DNA of 64,000 nt from contig JAZKJL010000001.1 of the NCBI GenBank assembly GCA_040384325.1, positions 372,001-436,000 of the forward strand, written 5' to 3'. Shown here in pieces: positions 27,992-36,828 of the stretch. A program made the translations under genes and the position numbers. The DNA comes from JACMLX01 sp040384325. GTDB taxonomy: Bacteria > Gemmatimonadota > Gemmatimonadetes > Gemmatimonadales > Gemmatimonadaceae. The notes beneath the pieces are model-generated. The model was given only the letters and a program-made list of their open reading frames with translations, searched no databases and was not told the origin of the DNA. How positions within the stretch are numbered: position 1 is the first letter of the stretch; each line of letters starts with the position of its first letter.

Positions 27992-28045
27992 ATGCAGAGC
28001 CACACTCGCCGCATGCCGGCGCTCCGTTCGCGCGCCAACCGTTGA
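27992..28045 (+). CDS. Possible 17-codon upstream ORF overlapping the next start
   Basis: An ATG at 27992 opens a 17-residue frame (MQSHTRRMPALRSRANR) whose TGA (28043-28045) overlaps the TTG start of the oxidoreductase gene at 28042 (TTGA). A -10-like TAGACT ends five bases before this ATG. The layout would allow translational coupling to the weak TTG start. The peptide is too short for coding statistics, so it may be chance. Confidence 0.3.
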   Translation: MQSHTRRMPALRSRANR

Positions 28046-29193
28046 CGTCGCGTCACTTGGTGCTGGCCGGAGCCGGTCATGCACAGCTCGACCTGTTGGC
28101 GGCACTCAGCCGGGGACGTCCGTCGGGATGGGACGTGACGCTGGTGACCAGCCAGCCGGCGTTCCACTACAGTGGCTTGATGCCCGCCATCATCGCCGGC
28201 CTGCTGCCACCCGACGCCGCGCAGGTGCCCGTGGCCGACATCGCGCGTGCCGCCGGCATCCGCGTGCTGGAGACATCGGTGACGGGGCTCGACGCCGCCC
28301 GCCGCACGCTGCAGCTACAGACTGGCGACACGATCGGCTTCGACCTGCTTTCGCTCGATGTCGGCAGTGCGCCCGCCGCGCTGGACGTGCCCGGCGCCGC
28401 GGAATTTGCAAGCCCGATGCGACCATTTCGTGCCGCGCTGTCGCTGATCGATCGACTGGATGACGCGCTGGCCGACAGTGATCCCGGCACGTCGATTCCC
28501 GCGGTGGTGGTCGGCGCCGGCGCGGCAGGAGTGGAGATTGCCTTCGCCGTCCGCGCCCGCATCCGTGCCGCCGGGCGCACGCCGCAGGTGGCGCTGGTCG
28601 ACCCGGCGATGAGCGACGGTCGCCCACTGCCCGGCTTCGACGAGGCCTCACGCACGCTCGCCGAGCGGGCACTCGTCCGTCGCGGCATCACGCTGCATGG
28701 CGGAGACGTGCAGGAGGTGCGACGCGATCGCGTGACCGTGCGCCAGGCGTCGGTCATCACGGAGCTCTCGTCGCTGGCCACCGCGTGGGTCACCGGACCG
28801 GCGGCACCCGCCTGGTTGTCACGCGCCGGGCTCGCGTGCGACGCGCGCGGGTATCCGCTCGCCGATGCCACGCTGGCGCTCACTGCGGACGGCACCATCG
28901 TCGGCGCCGGTGACTGCGTCACGTTGCGCGATGCACCCGACACGCCGAAGGCGGGTGTGTATGCGGTGCGCATGGCGCCGGTGCTGGCCGGGAACGTGCT
29001 CGCCGTGATGCAGAACCGCCTCGCCGAGAGGCGCTACGTGCCGCAGCGCAGCTTCCTCGCCTTGCTCAGCACCGGGGATGGCATGGCCCTGCTGCGATGG
29101 AAGGGCGTGACACTCGAGTCGCGCTGGGCTCAGCATCTCAAGACATGGATCGACCAGCGCTACCTGCGTCGCTACCGCGCGCTGGCGCACTGA
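28042..29193 (+). CDS. FAD/NAD(P)-dependent oxidoreductase of the SelD-N-terminal type
   Basis: A 383-residue flavoprotein of the pyridine nucleotide-disulfide oxidoreductase superfamily. Dinucleotide-binding motifs are HLVLAGAGHAQLDLL at the N-terminus and VVVGAGAAGVEIAF mid-protein, and GTIVGAGDCVTL holds the late FAD-contact aspartate. The pattern AGAGHAQLDLLAAL with HYSGLMPAIIAG resembles the oxidoreductase found fused to selenophosphate synthetase, but no SelD domain follows here. The NDH-2 family is the main alternative. The TTG start at 28042 is the only start that keeps the first Rossmann strand before an upstream in-frame stop. Confidence 0.75.
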   Translation: MTSRHLVLAGAGHAQLDLLAALSRGRPSGWDVTLVTSQPAFHYSGLMPAIIAGLLPPDAAQVPVADIARAAGIRVLETSVTGLDAARRTLQLQTGDTIGFDLLSLDVGSAPAALDVPGAAEFASPMRPFRAALSLIDRLDDALADSDPGTSIPAVVVGAGAAGVEIAFAVRARIRAAGRTPQVALVDPAMSDGRPLPGFDEASRTLAERALVRRGITLHGGDVQEVRRDRVTVRQASVITELSSLATAWVTGPAAPAWLSRAGLACDARGYPLADATLALTADGTIVGAGDCVTLRDAPDTPKAGVYAVRMAPVLAGNVLAVMQNRLAERRYVPQRSFLALLSTGDGMALLRWKGVTLESRWAQHLKTWIDQRYLRRYRALAH

Positions 29194-29241
29194 CGGCGCC
29201 CCGCCGGCCCGGCGAGCATACCCCCACCCCCTTGCTTGCCG

Positions 29242-29247
29242 TACAAT
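29242..29247 (+). promoter_or_regulatory. TACAAT -10 box seven bases before the arginine decarboxylase ATG
   Basis: TACAAT is followed by TCACGGC and then the ATG at 29255, the same spacing as at 9572-9585. Transcription would start at about the ATG, giving a leaderless or nearly leaderless mRNA. No Shine-Dalgarno sequence is seen and the -35 region is poor. Confidence 0.45.
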
Positions 29248-29254
29248 TCACGGC

Positions 29255-31219
29255 ATGACAACCTTGCCGCTTTCGCCGGAAGCCGCCTCGAGCGCTGCCG
29301 TGCCCTGGACCATCGATGATGCCCGCGCCCTCTACAACGTGGAAGGGTGGGGCAGTGGCTACTTCGACATCAATGCGAAGGGCCATGTGGTGGTGCGCCC
29401 GGACCGTGACCATCCCGATCGCGAGGTGGACCTGTTCGAGCTGGCCCAGGACCTCGAAGCGCAGGGCGTCGCGATGCCGGTGCTGCTCCGCTTCTCCGAT
29501 CTCCTCCGCTCGCGCGTGCACCAGCTGAGCGAGGAGTTCGAGGCGGCGATCAAGGAGTACGGCTACGAGGGGAAGTACACCACCGTCTTCCCGATCAAGG
29601 TCAACCAGCAGCGGCACGTGGTGGAGGAGATCCACGAGTTCGGCCAGCCCTACGGCGTGGGCCTCGAGTGTGGCTCGAAGCCGGAGCTGCAGGCGGTCAT
29701 CGCGCTCACCGACAAGACCGATCACCTGATCGTCTGCAACGGCTACAAGGACCACGAGTTCATGCGGCTGGCCCTGATCAGCCAGAAGCTGGGCCATCGC
29801 GTGTTCATCGTGCTCGAGCAGCTCTCGGAGCTGGACGTGCTGCTGGAAGTGGCCGACGAGCTGGGCGTCGTCCCCACCGCCGGCGTGCGCATCAAGCTCG
29901 CCTCGGCAGGTTTCGGGCGCTGGGCGCAGAGCGGCGGCGAGAAGAGCAAGTTCGGCCTCAACGTGGCGCAGCTGGTGAAGCTGATCGACAAGCTGAAGGC
30001 GCTCGGCCGGCTCGACATCCTGAAGCTGATCCACTTCCATCTCGGCAGCCAGATTCCCGACATCCGCTACATCAAGGCGGGACTGCAGGAAGTGGCGCGG
30101 TTCTACACCGAGCTGCGGCGCATGGGTGTGGACGTCACCTACGTGGACGTGGGCGGTGGCCTCGGCGTCGACTACGACGGCACCAACTCCACCGCCGAGG
30201 CGAGCGTCAACTACACGCCGCAGGAGTACGCCAACGACGTGGTGTACACCATGGCCGAGGCCTGTCGTGAACATGACCTGCCGATGCCGAACCTGATCAG
30301 CGAAAGCGGTCGCGCGCTCACCGCGCACCACGCGCTGATGCTGGTGAAGGTGATCGACGTCGAGACCAACACCGTGCCGATGCTGCCGTCGCTCACCGAC
30401 GACGATCACACGCTGCTGCACGAGATGCTGGAGGACTGGGTCACCGTGCACTCCGGCGAGGAGCTCAAGCCACGCAAGGTGCGCGAGATCGCGCATGATG
30501 CCAGCTTCGACAAGGAGCGCGCGCGCCAGTACTTCAGCGCCGATGCCCTCGACCTGCGGTCGTTGGCCATCGCCGAGCAGCTGCACCTCGGCATCATGAA
30601 CGGGCTGCAGCGCCTGGTGCGCGAGGACCCCGAGGAGTTCGAGGACATCCTGGCCGAGGTCGAGGCGGCGCTGACCGATCGCTACTTCTGCAACTTCTCG
30701 CTCTTCCAGTCGCTGCCCGACCACTGGGCCATCGACCAGCTCTTTCCGGTGATGCCGGTGCATCGCCTCGACGAGCGGCCGGACCGCATGGGCACCCTGC
30801 AGGACGTCACCTGTGACTCCGACGGCAAGATCGATCGCTTCGTGGGCGACCGGAACGGCCGCCCGAGCCTCGAGCTGCACGTGCCGAAGAACGACGACGA
30901 CTACGTGCTCGGCATCTTCCTCACCGGCGCGTATCAGGAAATCCTGGGCGACCTGCACAACCTCTTCGGCGACACCAACGCGGTGCACGTGAAGCTGGCC
31001 GAGGATGGCCGCTACGTGGTGAGTGACATCGTGCACGGTGACACCGTGACCGAGGTGCTGAACTACGTGCAGTTCCACGCGCCCAACCTGCTGGCCACGT
31101 TCCGGCGCAAGGTGCAGAACGCGGTCGGCATCACCCGCAGCGAAGCGAACACCTTCATCGCCGACTACGTCGCGGGGCTGGAAGGGTACACCTACCTCGA
31201 GGGAGAGGCCGCCCGATGA
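29255..31219 (+). CDS. speA: Biosynthetic arginine decarboxylase
   Basis: A 654-residue PLP-dependent fold-III decarboxylase that converts arginine to agmatine, the first step of the agmatine route to polyamines. Length and motifs match SpeA: YNVEGWGSGYFDIN at the start, PLP lysine K115 in TVFPIKVNQQ, GLECGSKPEL, FHLGSQI and YVDVGGGLGVDYDG. The late GIFLTGAYQEILGDLHNLFG is a SpeA signature. It overlaps the Yip1 gene by ATGA at 31216. Agmatinase or agmatine deiminase genes are not in the window. The start follows a TACAAT box rather than a ribosome-binding site. Confidence 0.95.
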   Translation: MTTLPLSPEAASSAAVPWTIDDARALYNVEGWGSGYFDINAKGHVVVRPDRDHPDREVDLFELAQDLEAQGVAMPVLLRFSDLLRSRVHQLSEEFEAAIKEYGYEGKYTTVFPIKVNQQRHVVEEIHEFGQPYGVGLECGSKPELQAVIALTDKTDHLIVCNGYKDHEFMRLALISQKLGHRVFIVLEQLSELDVLLEVADELGVVPTAGVRIKLASAGFGRWAQSGGEKSKFGLNVAQLVKLIDKLKALGRLDILKLIHFHLGSQIPDIRYIKAGLQEVARFYTELRRMGVDVTYVDVGGGLGVDYDGTNSTAEASVNYTPQEYANDVVYTMAEACREHDLPMPNLISESGRALTAHHALMLVKVIDVETNTVPMLPSLTDDDHTLLHEMLEDWVTVHSGEELKPRKVREIAHDASFDKERARQYFSADALDLRSLAIAEQLHLGIMNGLQRLVREDPEEFEDILAEVEAALTDRYFCNFSLFQSLPDHWAIDQLFPVMPVHRLDERPDRMGTLQDVTCDSDGKIDRFVGDRNGRPSLELHVPKNDDDYVLGIFLTGAYQEILGDLHNLFGDTNAVHVKLAEDGRYVVSDIVHGDTVTEVLNYVQFHAPNLLATFRRKVQNAVGITRSEANTFIADYVAGLEGYTYLEGEAAR

Positions 31220-31956
31220 GCGCACCGCTGACCACACCGCCACCATTCGACCTGCAGCCACCACCGCCGCCGATTGCCAGTGGGTCGGCCTGGTCGACAT
31301 GGGAAGATGTGCTCGACATCTTCTACGCGCCGCGTGAGGTGTTCGAGCGTCGTCGCGACGGACGCTACATGATCCCACTGGTGATCTCTCTGGTGATCTC
31401 GGTGGTGATCTACCTGCTCGCACAGCAGATGAACGAGGCGTTGCAGGACGTGGAGTTCGCACGGGCCATGGCACGGCAGGGCAACATGACGCCGGAGCAG
31501 ATCGCGCAGAGCAAGGTCTTCGCCGAGAAGTTCCGCTCCGTCGGGCTCTACTTCATCCCGGTGGGCCTGGCGATCGTGGCCTGGATCAGTGGCCTCGTGA
31601 TCATGCTCCTCAGCAGCATGATGGGCGGCCGCGTGAACTTCGCGCAGGGCACCACCATCGCGGTGCTGGCCGGCATGCCGGAACTGCTCGGCCGCACGCT
31701 GGTGTCGCTGCAGGGGCTCTTCCTCGACACGTCCACCGCAGCGACCCGCTACTCGTTCAGCTTCAATGCCTCGCGGTTCATGGGTGCCGACACCAACAAC
31801 TGGTTGCTGAAGGTCGGTGCGCTCGCTGATCCCTTCGTCATCTGGGGCCTCTTCCTCGTCGGCCTCGGCGTGTACGTGATCGGCAAGATGGAAAAGGAAA
31901 AGGCGGCAGTGCTGGCGATCATCTACGCGCTGGTGGTGATGGCGCTCGCCCGCTGA
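31216..31956 (+). CDS. Yip1-domain membrane protein
   Basis: A 246-residue integral membrane protein of the Yip1-like family. An N-terminal proline-rich tail (TTPPPFDLQPPPPP) precedes the segment WEDVLDIFYAPREVFERRRDG, the typical entry to this family in bacteria. Five hydrophobic segments follow (PLVISLVISVVIYLL, FIPVGLAIVAWISGLVIMLL and others). Function in bacteria is unknown. Its ATG overlaps the speA stop, so the two form one transcript ending at the hairpin at 32015. Confidence 0.75.
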   Translation: MSAPLTTPPPFDLQPPPPPIASGSAWSTWEDVLDIFYAPREVFERRRDGRYMIPLVISLVISVVIYLLAQQMNEALQDVEFARAMARQGNMTPEQIAQSKVFAEKFRSVGLYFIPVGLAIVAWISGLVIMLLSSMMGGRVNFAQGTTIAVLAGMPELLGRTLVSLQGLFLDTSTAATRYSFSFNASRFMGADTNNWLLKVGALADPFVIWGLFLVGLGVYVIGKMEKEKAAVLAIIYALVVMALAR

Positions 31957-32014
31957 TCATCTGACCGGCGTGCAGTAGCCACGATCACCAGCAGTCCGTC
32001 CTTGAAACGACGAA

Positions 32015-32042
32015 TCCCCTCCAGACCAGCGTCCGGAGGGGA
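32015..32042. terminator. Bidirectional hairpin terminator after the Yip1 gene and sod
   Basis: Arms TCCCCTCCAGAC and GTCCGGAGGGGA pair at 11 of 12 positions around a four-base loop. It lies between the convergent ends of the Yip1 gene (31956) and the superoxide dismutase gene (32077). On the minus strand ATTCGTCGTTTC follows, and on the plus strand CTCGTGTTTG, so it may serve both genes. Confidence 0.7.
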
Positions 32043-32076
32043 CTCGTGTTTGCGGAACTGCCTGCGCCGCGACGCC

Positions 32077-32697
32077 TTATCCCTTCGCCGCCGCGAACCG
32101 CTCGCCGACCTTGCCCCAGTTGATCGTGTTGAACCACGCATCCAGGTAGTCCGGGCGCTTGTTCTGGTACTTGAGGTAGTACGCGTGCTCCCACACGTCC
32201 ACGCCGAGCAGGATGTCCGCCGGGTGCTTGCCGTCCATGATCGGGCTGTCCTGGTTGGGCGAGCTGGTGATCGAGAGCTTGCCACCGTCGTGCATCAGCC
32301 ACGCCCAGCCGCTGCCGAAGCGACCCACGCCAGCGGCCTTCAGCTGGTCGCGGAATGCACTGTAGCTGCCGAAGCTGGACGTGAGCAGCGTGCCGAGTTC
32401 GCCGGTCGGTTCTCCACCGGCGTTCGGGCCCATGATCTCCCAGAACAGCGAATGATTCCAGTGACCGCCGCCATTGTTGCGCACCGCGGTGCGGATCGCT
32501 TCCGGCACGCTCGACAGCTCGCCGAGGATCTGCTCCAGCGTGTACTGCGCCGCTTCCGGAGCCTTCTCCAGCGCGGCGTTGAGGTTGGTGACGTACGCCT
32601 GATGATGCTTGCCATGATGGATGCCCATCGTGGTGGCGTCGATGTGCGGCTCGAGTGCGTCGAGCGCGTAGGGCAGTGCAGGCAGTGTGAAAGCCAT
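32077..32697 (-). CDS. sodA: Superoxide dismutase, Mn/Fe type
   Basis: A 206-residue enzyme that dismutates superoxide. Metal ligands stand in the known blocks: a histidine at the start of the IHHGKHHQAYV region, the histidine of GGHWNHSLFW, and D and H in the hallmark DVWEHAYYLKY. Length and order match cytosolic Fe/Mn enzymes, and no signal peptide is present. Mn versus Fe preference cannot be settled from sequence alone. GGAG stands five bases before the ATG at 32697. The gene converges with the Yip1 gene across a hairpin. Confidence 0.95.
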   Translation of the reverse strand: MAFTLPALPYALDALEPHIDATTMGIHHGKHHQAYVTNLNAALEKAPEAAQYTLEQILGELSSVPEAIRTAVRNNGGGHWNHSLFWEIMGPNAGGEPTGELGTLLTSSFGSYSAFRDQLKAAGVGRFGSGWAWLMHDGGKLSITSSPNQDSPIMDGKHPADILLGVDVWEHAYYLKYQNKRPDYLDAWFNTINWGKVGERFAAAKG

Positions 32698-32800
32698 GTC
32701 GTCTCCGATGTGTCGTCCTGGATGTGGAACCGTGCTGACTGTGAAGCTAAAGGCGTGCCGCGGCGGTGCGTGCCCTCGGCGAGCCCGTCGGCAGCACCGC

Positions 32801-33439
32801 TCAGGCCAGCGCGGCCTTGCGCTTCTCGCGCCACCAGCTGATCACGCCCGGCAGCACCGAGAGCAGGATCACGGCCAGGATCACCTTCTCCACGTGCTGC
32901 GCGACACCGGGGATCGTCTTGCCGAGGCCGTAACCGATCATCAGCATGCTCCAGATCCAGAGGATGCTGCCCGACACGCTGAAGCCGACGAAGCGTGAGT
33001 ACGGCATGTTGCCGACACCCGCCAGCACCGGGGCGAAGGTCCGCACGATCGGCACGAAACGCGCGATCATCACCGTCTTGCCGCCGTGCTTCTCGTAGAA
33101 GTCATTCGCCTTCTTGAGATACTTCCGCTTGAAGATCAAGCCGTCTTCGCGCGTGAACAGCTTGGGGCCGGTGAAGCGACCGATCTGGTACCCGACCGAG
33201 TCGCCCACGATCGCCGCGCCGACGAGCAGGAAGCCGAGCGACCAGACGTGGATGCCGAACTCCGGGCGTGTGGCGCCGAGCAGGCCGGCGGTGACCAGCA
33301 GCGAGTCGCCGGGGAGGAACAGCCCCACCAGCAGCCCGGTCTCGCAGAAGATGATCAGCATCATGCCGACCGTCCCGGCCCACCGGACCAGTTCGGGCAG
33401 GTCACGCAGCTTCGAGAAGAGATCCTGAAAGAATTCCAT
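32801..33439 (-). CDS. DedA family membrane protein
   Basis: A 212-residue DedA/SNARE-associated family protein of the inner membrane; members have been linked to lipid carrier recycling and membrane homeostasis. The motif GLFLPGDSLLVTAGLLG near residue 40 and the FARFVP-like segment IARFVPIVRTFAPVLAG near 125 are characteristic, with GYQIGRFTGPKLF between. Hydrophobic helices lie on both sides. Transport substrate is unknown. It is divergent from the GH38 gene over 198 bases in which no clear promoter is seen. Confidence 0.9.
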   Translation of the reverse strand: MEFFQDLFSKLRDLPELVRWAGTVGMMLIIFCETGLLVGLFLPGDSLLVTAGLLGATRPEFGIHVWSLGFLLVGAAIVGDSVGYQIGRFTGPKLFTREDGLIFKRKYLKKANDFYEKHGGKTVMIARFVPIVRTFAPVLAGVGNMPYSRFVGFSVSGSILWIWSMLMIGYGLGKTIPGVAQHVEKVILAVILLSVLPGVISWWREKRKAALA

Positions 33440-33637
33440 GAGGGCTCAACGAGACGAACGCGTCGGACGCGGGGATGGAACCCCGTGCCACGACGCGTCA
33501 GGAGGGCGGCTGGACACGAACGACGAAGATCGCCGCCCCGAAAAATCGCCCACCCCCACGGTCCGCACAACGGCAGGGCGCCATCCGGCCTGCGCTGCAG
33601 CCCGTTTCGCACCCGACGCTGCCATATTCACACCCGC

Positions 33638-36328
33638 ATGGAACCGCACCAGCCACACACCATCGTCGTCGTCTCGCACACGCACTGGGACCGGGAGTGG
33701 TACCACCCGCTCGGCGTGATGCGGCAACGGCTCGTGGCGCTGGTGGACTCGCTGCTCGACGCCCCCGACGGGCTGCCGTTCCTGCTCGACGGACAGGCGA
33801 TCGTGCTCGACGATTACCGCGCGATGCGGCCGGAACGCACGCCTGCGCTGCACGCTGCTCTCCGCGACGGCCGGATCGAGGCCGGGCCGTGGTACGTGCT
33901 GGCCGACATGCTGATTCCCTCCGGCGAGGCGCTGGTGCGCAACCTGCTCGAGGGCGTGCAGACCGTGCACGAAGCGTGGGGTGATGCACCGCGCGTGCTG
34001 TACTCACCCGACGCGTTCGGGCACAGCGCGGCAGGTCCGGTACTCGCCGCCGGCTTCGGCCTCGAGGTGGCGATCCTCTGGCGCGGATTCGGCGGCCCGC
34101 CACATCCGTCCCTCACCGTCGTGCGCTGGACGCACCCCAGTGGCGCCGGCGTGCTGACGTATCACCTGCCCCCGAACGGCTACGAAGTGGGCTCGTCACT
34201 GCCCACGACGCCGACCCCGGCCGCAGCGCGTTGGCGCGCAATGCGTGACGCAGTGCTCGGCGTGAATCCACTGCGCGTCGCGCTGCTGCCTAATGGCGCC
34301 GATCATCACGCGCGACAACCGGCTCGACCCGATGCGATCGCCGCGCTTGGCGCGGTCGCCGCGCCGCACACCGTCGTCAGCGACTCGCTGTCGGGCTTCG
34401 CCGCGCGACTGGTGCGTGCGGCCGTCGATGTGCCGTTGTCGAACGTGCGCGGCGAACTGCGCGACTCGACCGGCTGGACCTGGTCGCTGCAGGGCACCTT
34501 CGCCACCCGTGCCCACCAGAAGCGCACCAACGCGCAGGTGGAACGCCTGCTGGTGCGCGACGCCGAACCGTGGGCCGCACTCGCCTGGTATACGAACGGT
34601 TGGTCGCGCTCCACCCTGCGCATGGCATGGAAGACGCTGCTCGCCACGCATCCGCACGATACGCTCTGCGGGTGCAGTGTCGATGAAGTCGCGCTCAGCG
34701 CCGACCGGCGATGGGCCGACGCGCGCGCGCAGGCGGAAGGCATTCGTGATGACGCGTTGCGAGCGCTGGTGGGCTGCGACAGCGCGGCACAACGCGCGGC
34801 GGACACGGGCTGGCATCCGATGCTGGTGCTGCGCAACCCTGCGGCGCGGAATCGCGGTGGCGCCGTGCGCCTGCGGCTGGTGGATGCGCCGGTGCCCGAT
34901 CCCGTCGGACCGGGCAGCGCGGGACGGTCCGCGGCGCGCATGTCACCTCCACCCACGCCCGCCTCGTGGACGGCCGACGCGCTGCTGCAATTGCTCCAGC
35001 GCTCGCGCCAGTTCGATCGCGTCGAATCGCCGCTGCACTATCCGCACAACGCGGTGGTGCGCGTCAGTGACGTGATGGCGTGGATCGAGCCACTCCCAGG
35101 TCACGCCGTGCAGCCGGTGTGGCTGACCGACCTGCATGCGGTCGTGCGGCCGGTGCCTGCGCGACTGCGCGTCCGCGCCAGCGAAGCGGAACTGCACAGC
35201 GAGTCGTGGCGCATCACACCGTCGGCAGGCGGCCCCGTCGCCACCCATGCCGCGACCGGTGCGCAGCTGCAGCCACTCGGCTGGCTCGAGAGCACCACCG
35301 ATGCCGGTGACACGTACACGCCGGCGCTGCGCGGCGATCCGCTGCGCGCGCAGTGGGCAGCGCCGCGCCTGCTGGCGCGGGGGCCGCTGCGTGCGGAGTG
35401 GGAGCAGGAGGCGACGCTGGAACGGCCACGCATGCTGATCGCGCCCGCCACCGAACCCGCCGCGCGCGAGATCGTCACCCGTGACGTGGTGACGGTGACC
35501 GCCACCGCCACACTGGCGCTCACTGCCGGCACCGACTGGATCGACGTCACCATCCGCGGCGACAACACGGCAGGCGATCATAGACTGCGCTGGGTGCTGC
35601 CACTTCCCGCAGGCCTGCAGCACGACCACGTGGTGGCCGATGCGGCCTTCGGTGCCGTGCGCCGTGATCGCAGCGCGCGCGATCCGCGCGAGTGGAACGC
35701 GGAGACGCGACTGGCCACCGCGCCGCTGCATCGATGGCTGCACCTGAGCGGTGAATCGTTCGGGCTCGGCATCGTCAGCGACGGACTCGCCGAATATGAG
35801 CTGCTGCCCGAGGGACAGCTCGCGATCACGCTGCTGCGTGCGGTGGGCGAACTCTCGCGCCGCGACGTGCCGGGCCGTCCCGGTCACGCCGGCTGGCCGA
35901 TGGCGACGCCGGCGGCGCAATCACTCGGTGCATTCGAGGCACGCTTCGCGATCGTTGTGCTGCCTCAGGACGTGGACGCCGCGCGCGAGGCGCTCGAGCA
36001 GGTGGCAGACGACGTGCTGCTGCCGGTGACGGGAGACACCTGGCGCGGTGTCGCGAGTCCGCTCGAGCCCTGTTCGGGTCTGACGCTGGAAGGCGAAGGA
36101 CTGACGTTCAGCACCGCCAAGCGCAGCGACGACGGCCAGTGGCTGGTGCTGCGTTGCGTCAATCAGCGCGGCACGCCGGTGCGCGGCATCTGGCACCTGC
36201 CACGCGCCGCGACCGAGGTGCGACACTCCCGGCTCGATGAAACACCCGGCCTCGCGCTCACCGGCACCGGGCCTCGCATCCGGTTCGAGGCCGCACCACA
36301 CGCCATCGTCACGCTGCTGGTGCGCTGA
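33638..36328 (+). CDS. Glycoside hydrolase family 38 alpha-mannosidase
   Basis: An 896-residue GH38 enzyme. Metal ligands H16 and D18 lie in the N-terminal motif SHTHWDREWY, and the nucleophile is D125 in YSPDAFGHSA. The C-terminal half is the beta-sandwich part of GH38 enzymes, with the late RCVNQRGTPVRG strand. The lack of a signal peptide suggests cytoplasmic action on imported mannosides, such as 2-O-mannosyl-glycerate or short mannooligosaccharides. The ATG at 33638 places the catalytic motif at residue 14; the frame is open farther upstream but that part would be Arg-rich. It heads the carbohydrate cluster. Confidence 0.9.
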   Translation: MEPHQPHTIVVVSHTHWDREWYHPLGVMRQRLVALVDSLLDAPDGLPFLLDGQAIVLDDYRAMRPERTPALHAALRDGRIEAGPWYVLADMLIPSGEALVRNLLEGVQTVHEAWGDAPRVLYSPDAFGHSAAGPVLAAGFGLEVAILWRGFGGPPHPSLTVVRWTHPSGAGVLTYHLPPNGYEVGSSLPTTPTPAAARWRAMRDAVLGVNPLRVALLPNGADHHARQPARPDAIAALGAVAAPHTVVSDSLSGFAARLVRAAVDVPLSNVRGELRDSTGWTWSLQGTFATRAHQKRTNAQVERLLVRDAEPWAALAWYTNGWSRSTLRMAWKTLLATHPHDTLCGCSVDEVALSADRRWADARAQAEGIRDDALRALVGCDSAAQRAADTGWHPMLVLRNPAARNRGGAVRLRLVDAPVPDPVGPGSAGRSAARMSPPPTPASWTADALLQLLQRSRQFDRVESPLHYPHNAVVRVSDVMAWIEPLPGHAVQPVWLTDLHAVVRPVPARLRVRASEAELHSESWRITPSAGGPVATHAATGAQLQPLGWLESTTDAGDTYTPALRGDPLRAQWAAPRLLARGPLRAEWEQEATLERPRMLIAPATEPAAREIVTRDVVTVTATATLALTAGTDWIDVTIRGDNTAGDHRLRWVLPLPAGLQHDHVVADAAFGAVRRDRSARDPREWNAETRLATAPLHRWLHLSGESFGLGIVSDGLAEYELLPEGQLAITLLRAVGELSRRDVPGRPGHAGWPMATPAAQSLGAFEARFAIVVLPQDVDAAREALEQVADDVLLPVTGDTWRGVASPLEPCSGLTLEGEGLTFSTAKRSDDGQWLVLRCVNQRGTPVRGIWHLPRAATEVRHSRLDETPGLALTGTGPRIRFEAAPHAIVTLLVR

Positions 36329-36334
36329 CGCGCG

Positions 36335-36796
36335 TCAGGCCACGGCTACGTCAGGCGTGCGCAGCGAACGGGCCACCGACGCCAGTCGCACCAGAAATCC
36401 TGCTGCCGCCGCCGCTTGCAGCAGCACGGCGACCATCGCCATGCCCGGCACCAGGATCAGCAGGCGGCTGACACCGTAGCCGATCGCGAAGGCCCGTGCT
36501 TCGCCGCGCGGCGGTGCGAGATGATGTGCGGCGGTGGCCGCGGTGGCCGCATCCCACACGTGGCGCAACACGCCGAAGCTGGCCAGGGCACCGGCCACCG
36601 GAATCGCCAGGACCCAGAGACCGAGTGGGTTGCACATCCGCTGCGGTCCGGGGATCACCATCGCCATGCGACGCAGCGAGAGGCAGAACAGCACCTGCGC
36701 CAGCCCGTACGCCGCCACGAATCCGAGCGCGACGCCGTCGAACGTCGGCTGCCACGGCAGCAGCGAGAGGGCGAAGGTGCGGACGTGTTCCAGCAT
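36335..36796 (-). CDS. Small membrane protein of unknown function
   Basis: A 153-residue hydrophobic protein that I do not recognise. Four membrane segments can be drawn: near residues 20-45 (GVALGFVAAYGLAQVLFCLSL), 58-80 (LGLWVLAIPVAGALASFGVL), 103-120 (AFAIGYGVSRLLILVPG) and 118-140 (MAMVAVLLQAAAAAGFLVRLA). It sits six bases from the convergent end of the GH38 gene and 32 bases downstream of the ABC permease start-to-stop unit on the same strand. A role with the transporter is possible but not shown. Confidence 0.55.
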   Translation of the reverse strand: MLEHVRTFALSLLPWQPTFDGVALGFVAAYGLAQVLFCLSLRRMAMVIPGPQRMCNPLGLWVLAIPVAGALASFGVLRHVWDAATAATAAHHLAPPRGEARAFAIGYGVSRLLILVPGMAMVAVLLQAAAAAGFLVRLASVARSLRTPDVAVA

Positions 36797-36828
36797 GCCT
36801 GAACGCTAGCGCTGGGTACACACGTGGG

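Noticed and set aside
29138..31474. 778-codon minus-strand frame
   Set aside because: Antisense to arginine decarboxylase, which has complete family motifs.
33440..33637. Divergent promoter between DedA and GH38
   Set aside because: No hexamer pair or palindrome in the 198 bases stands out from chance.
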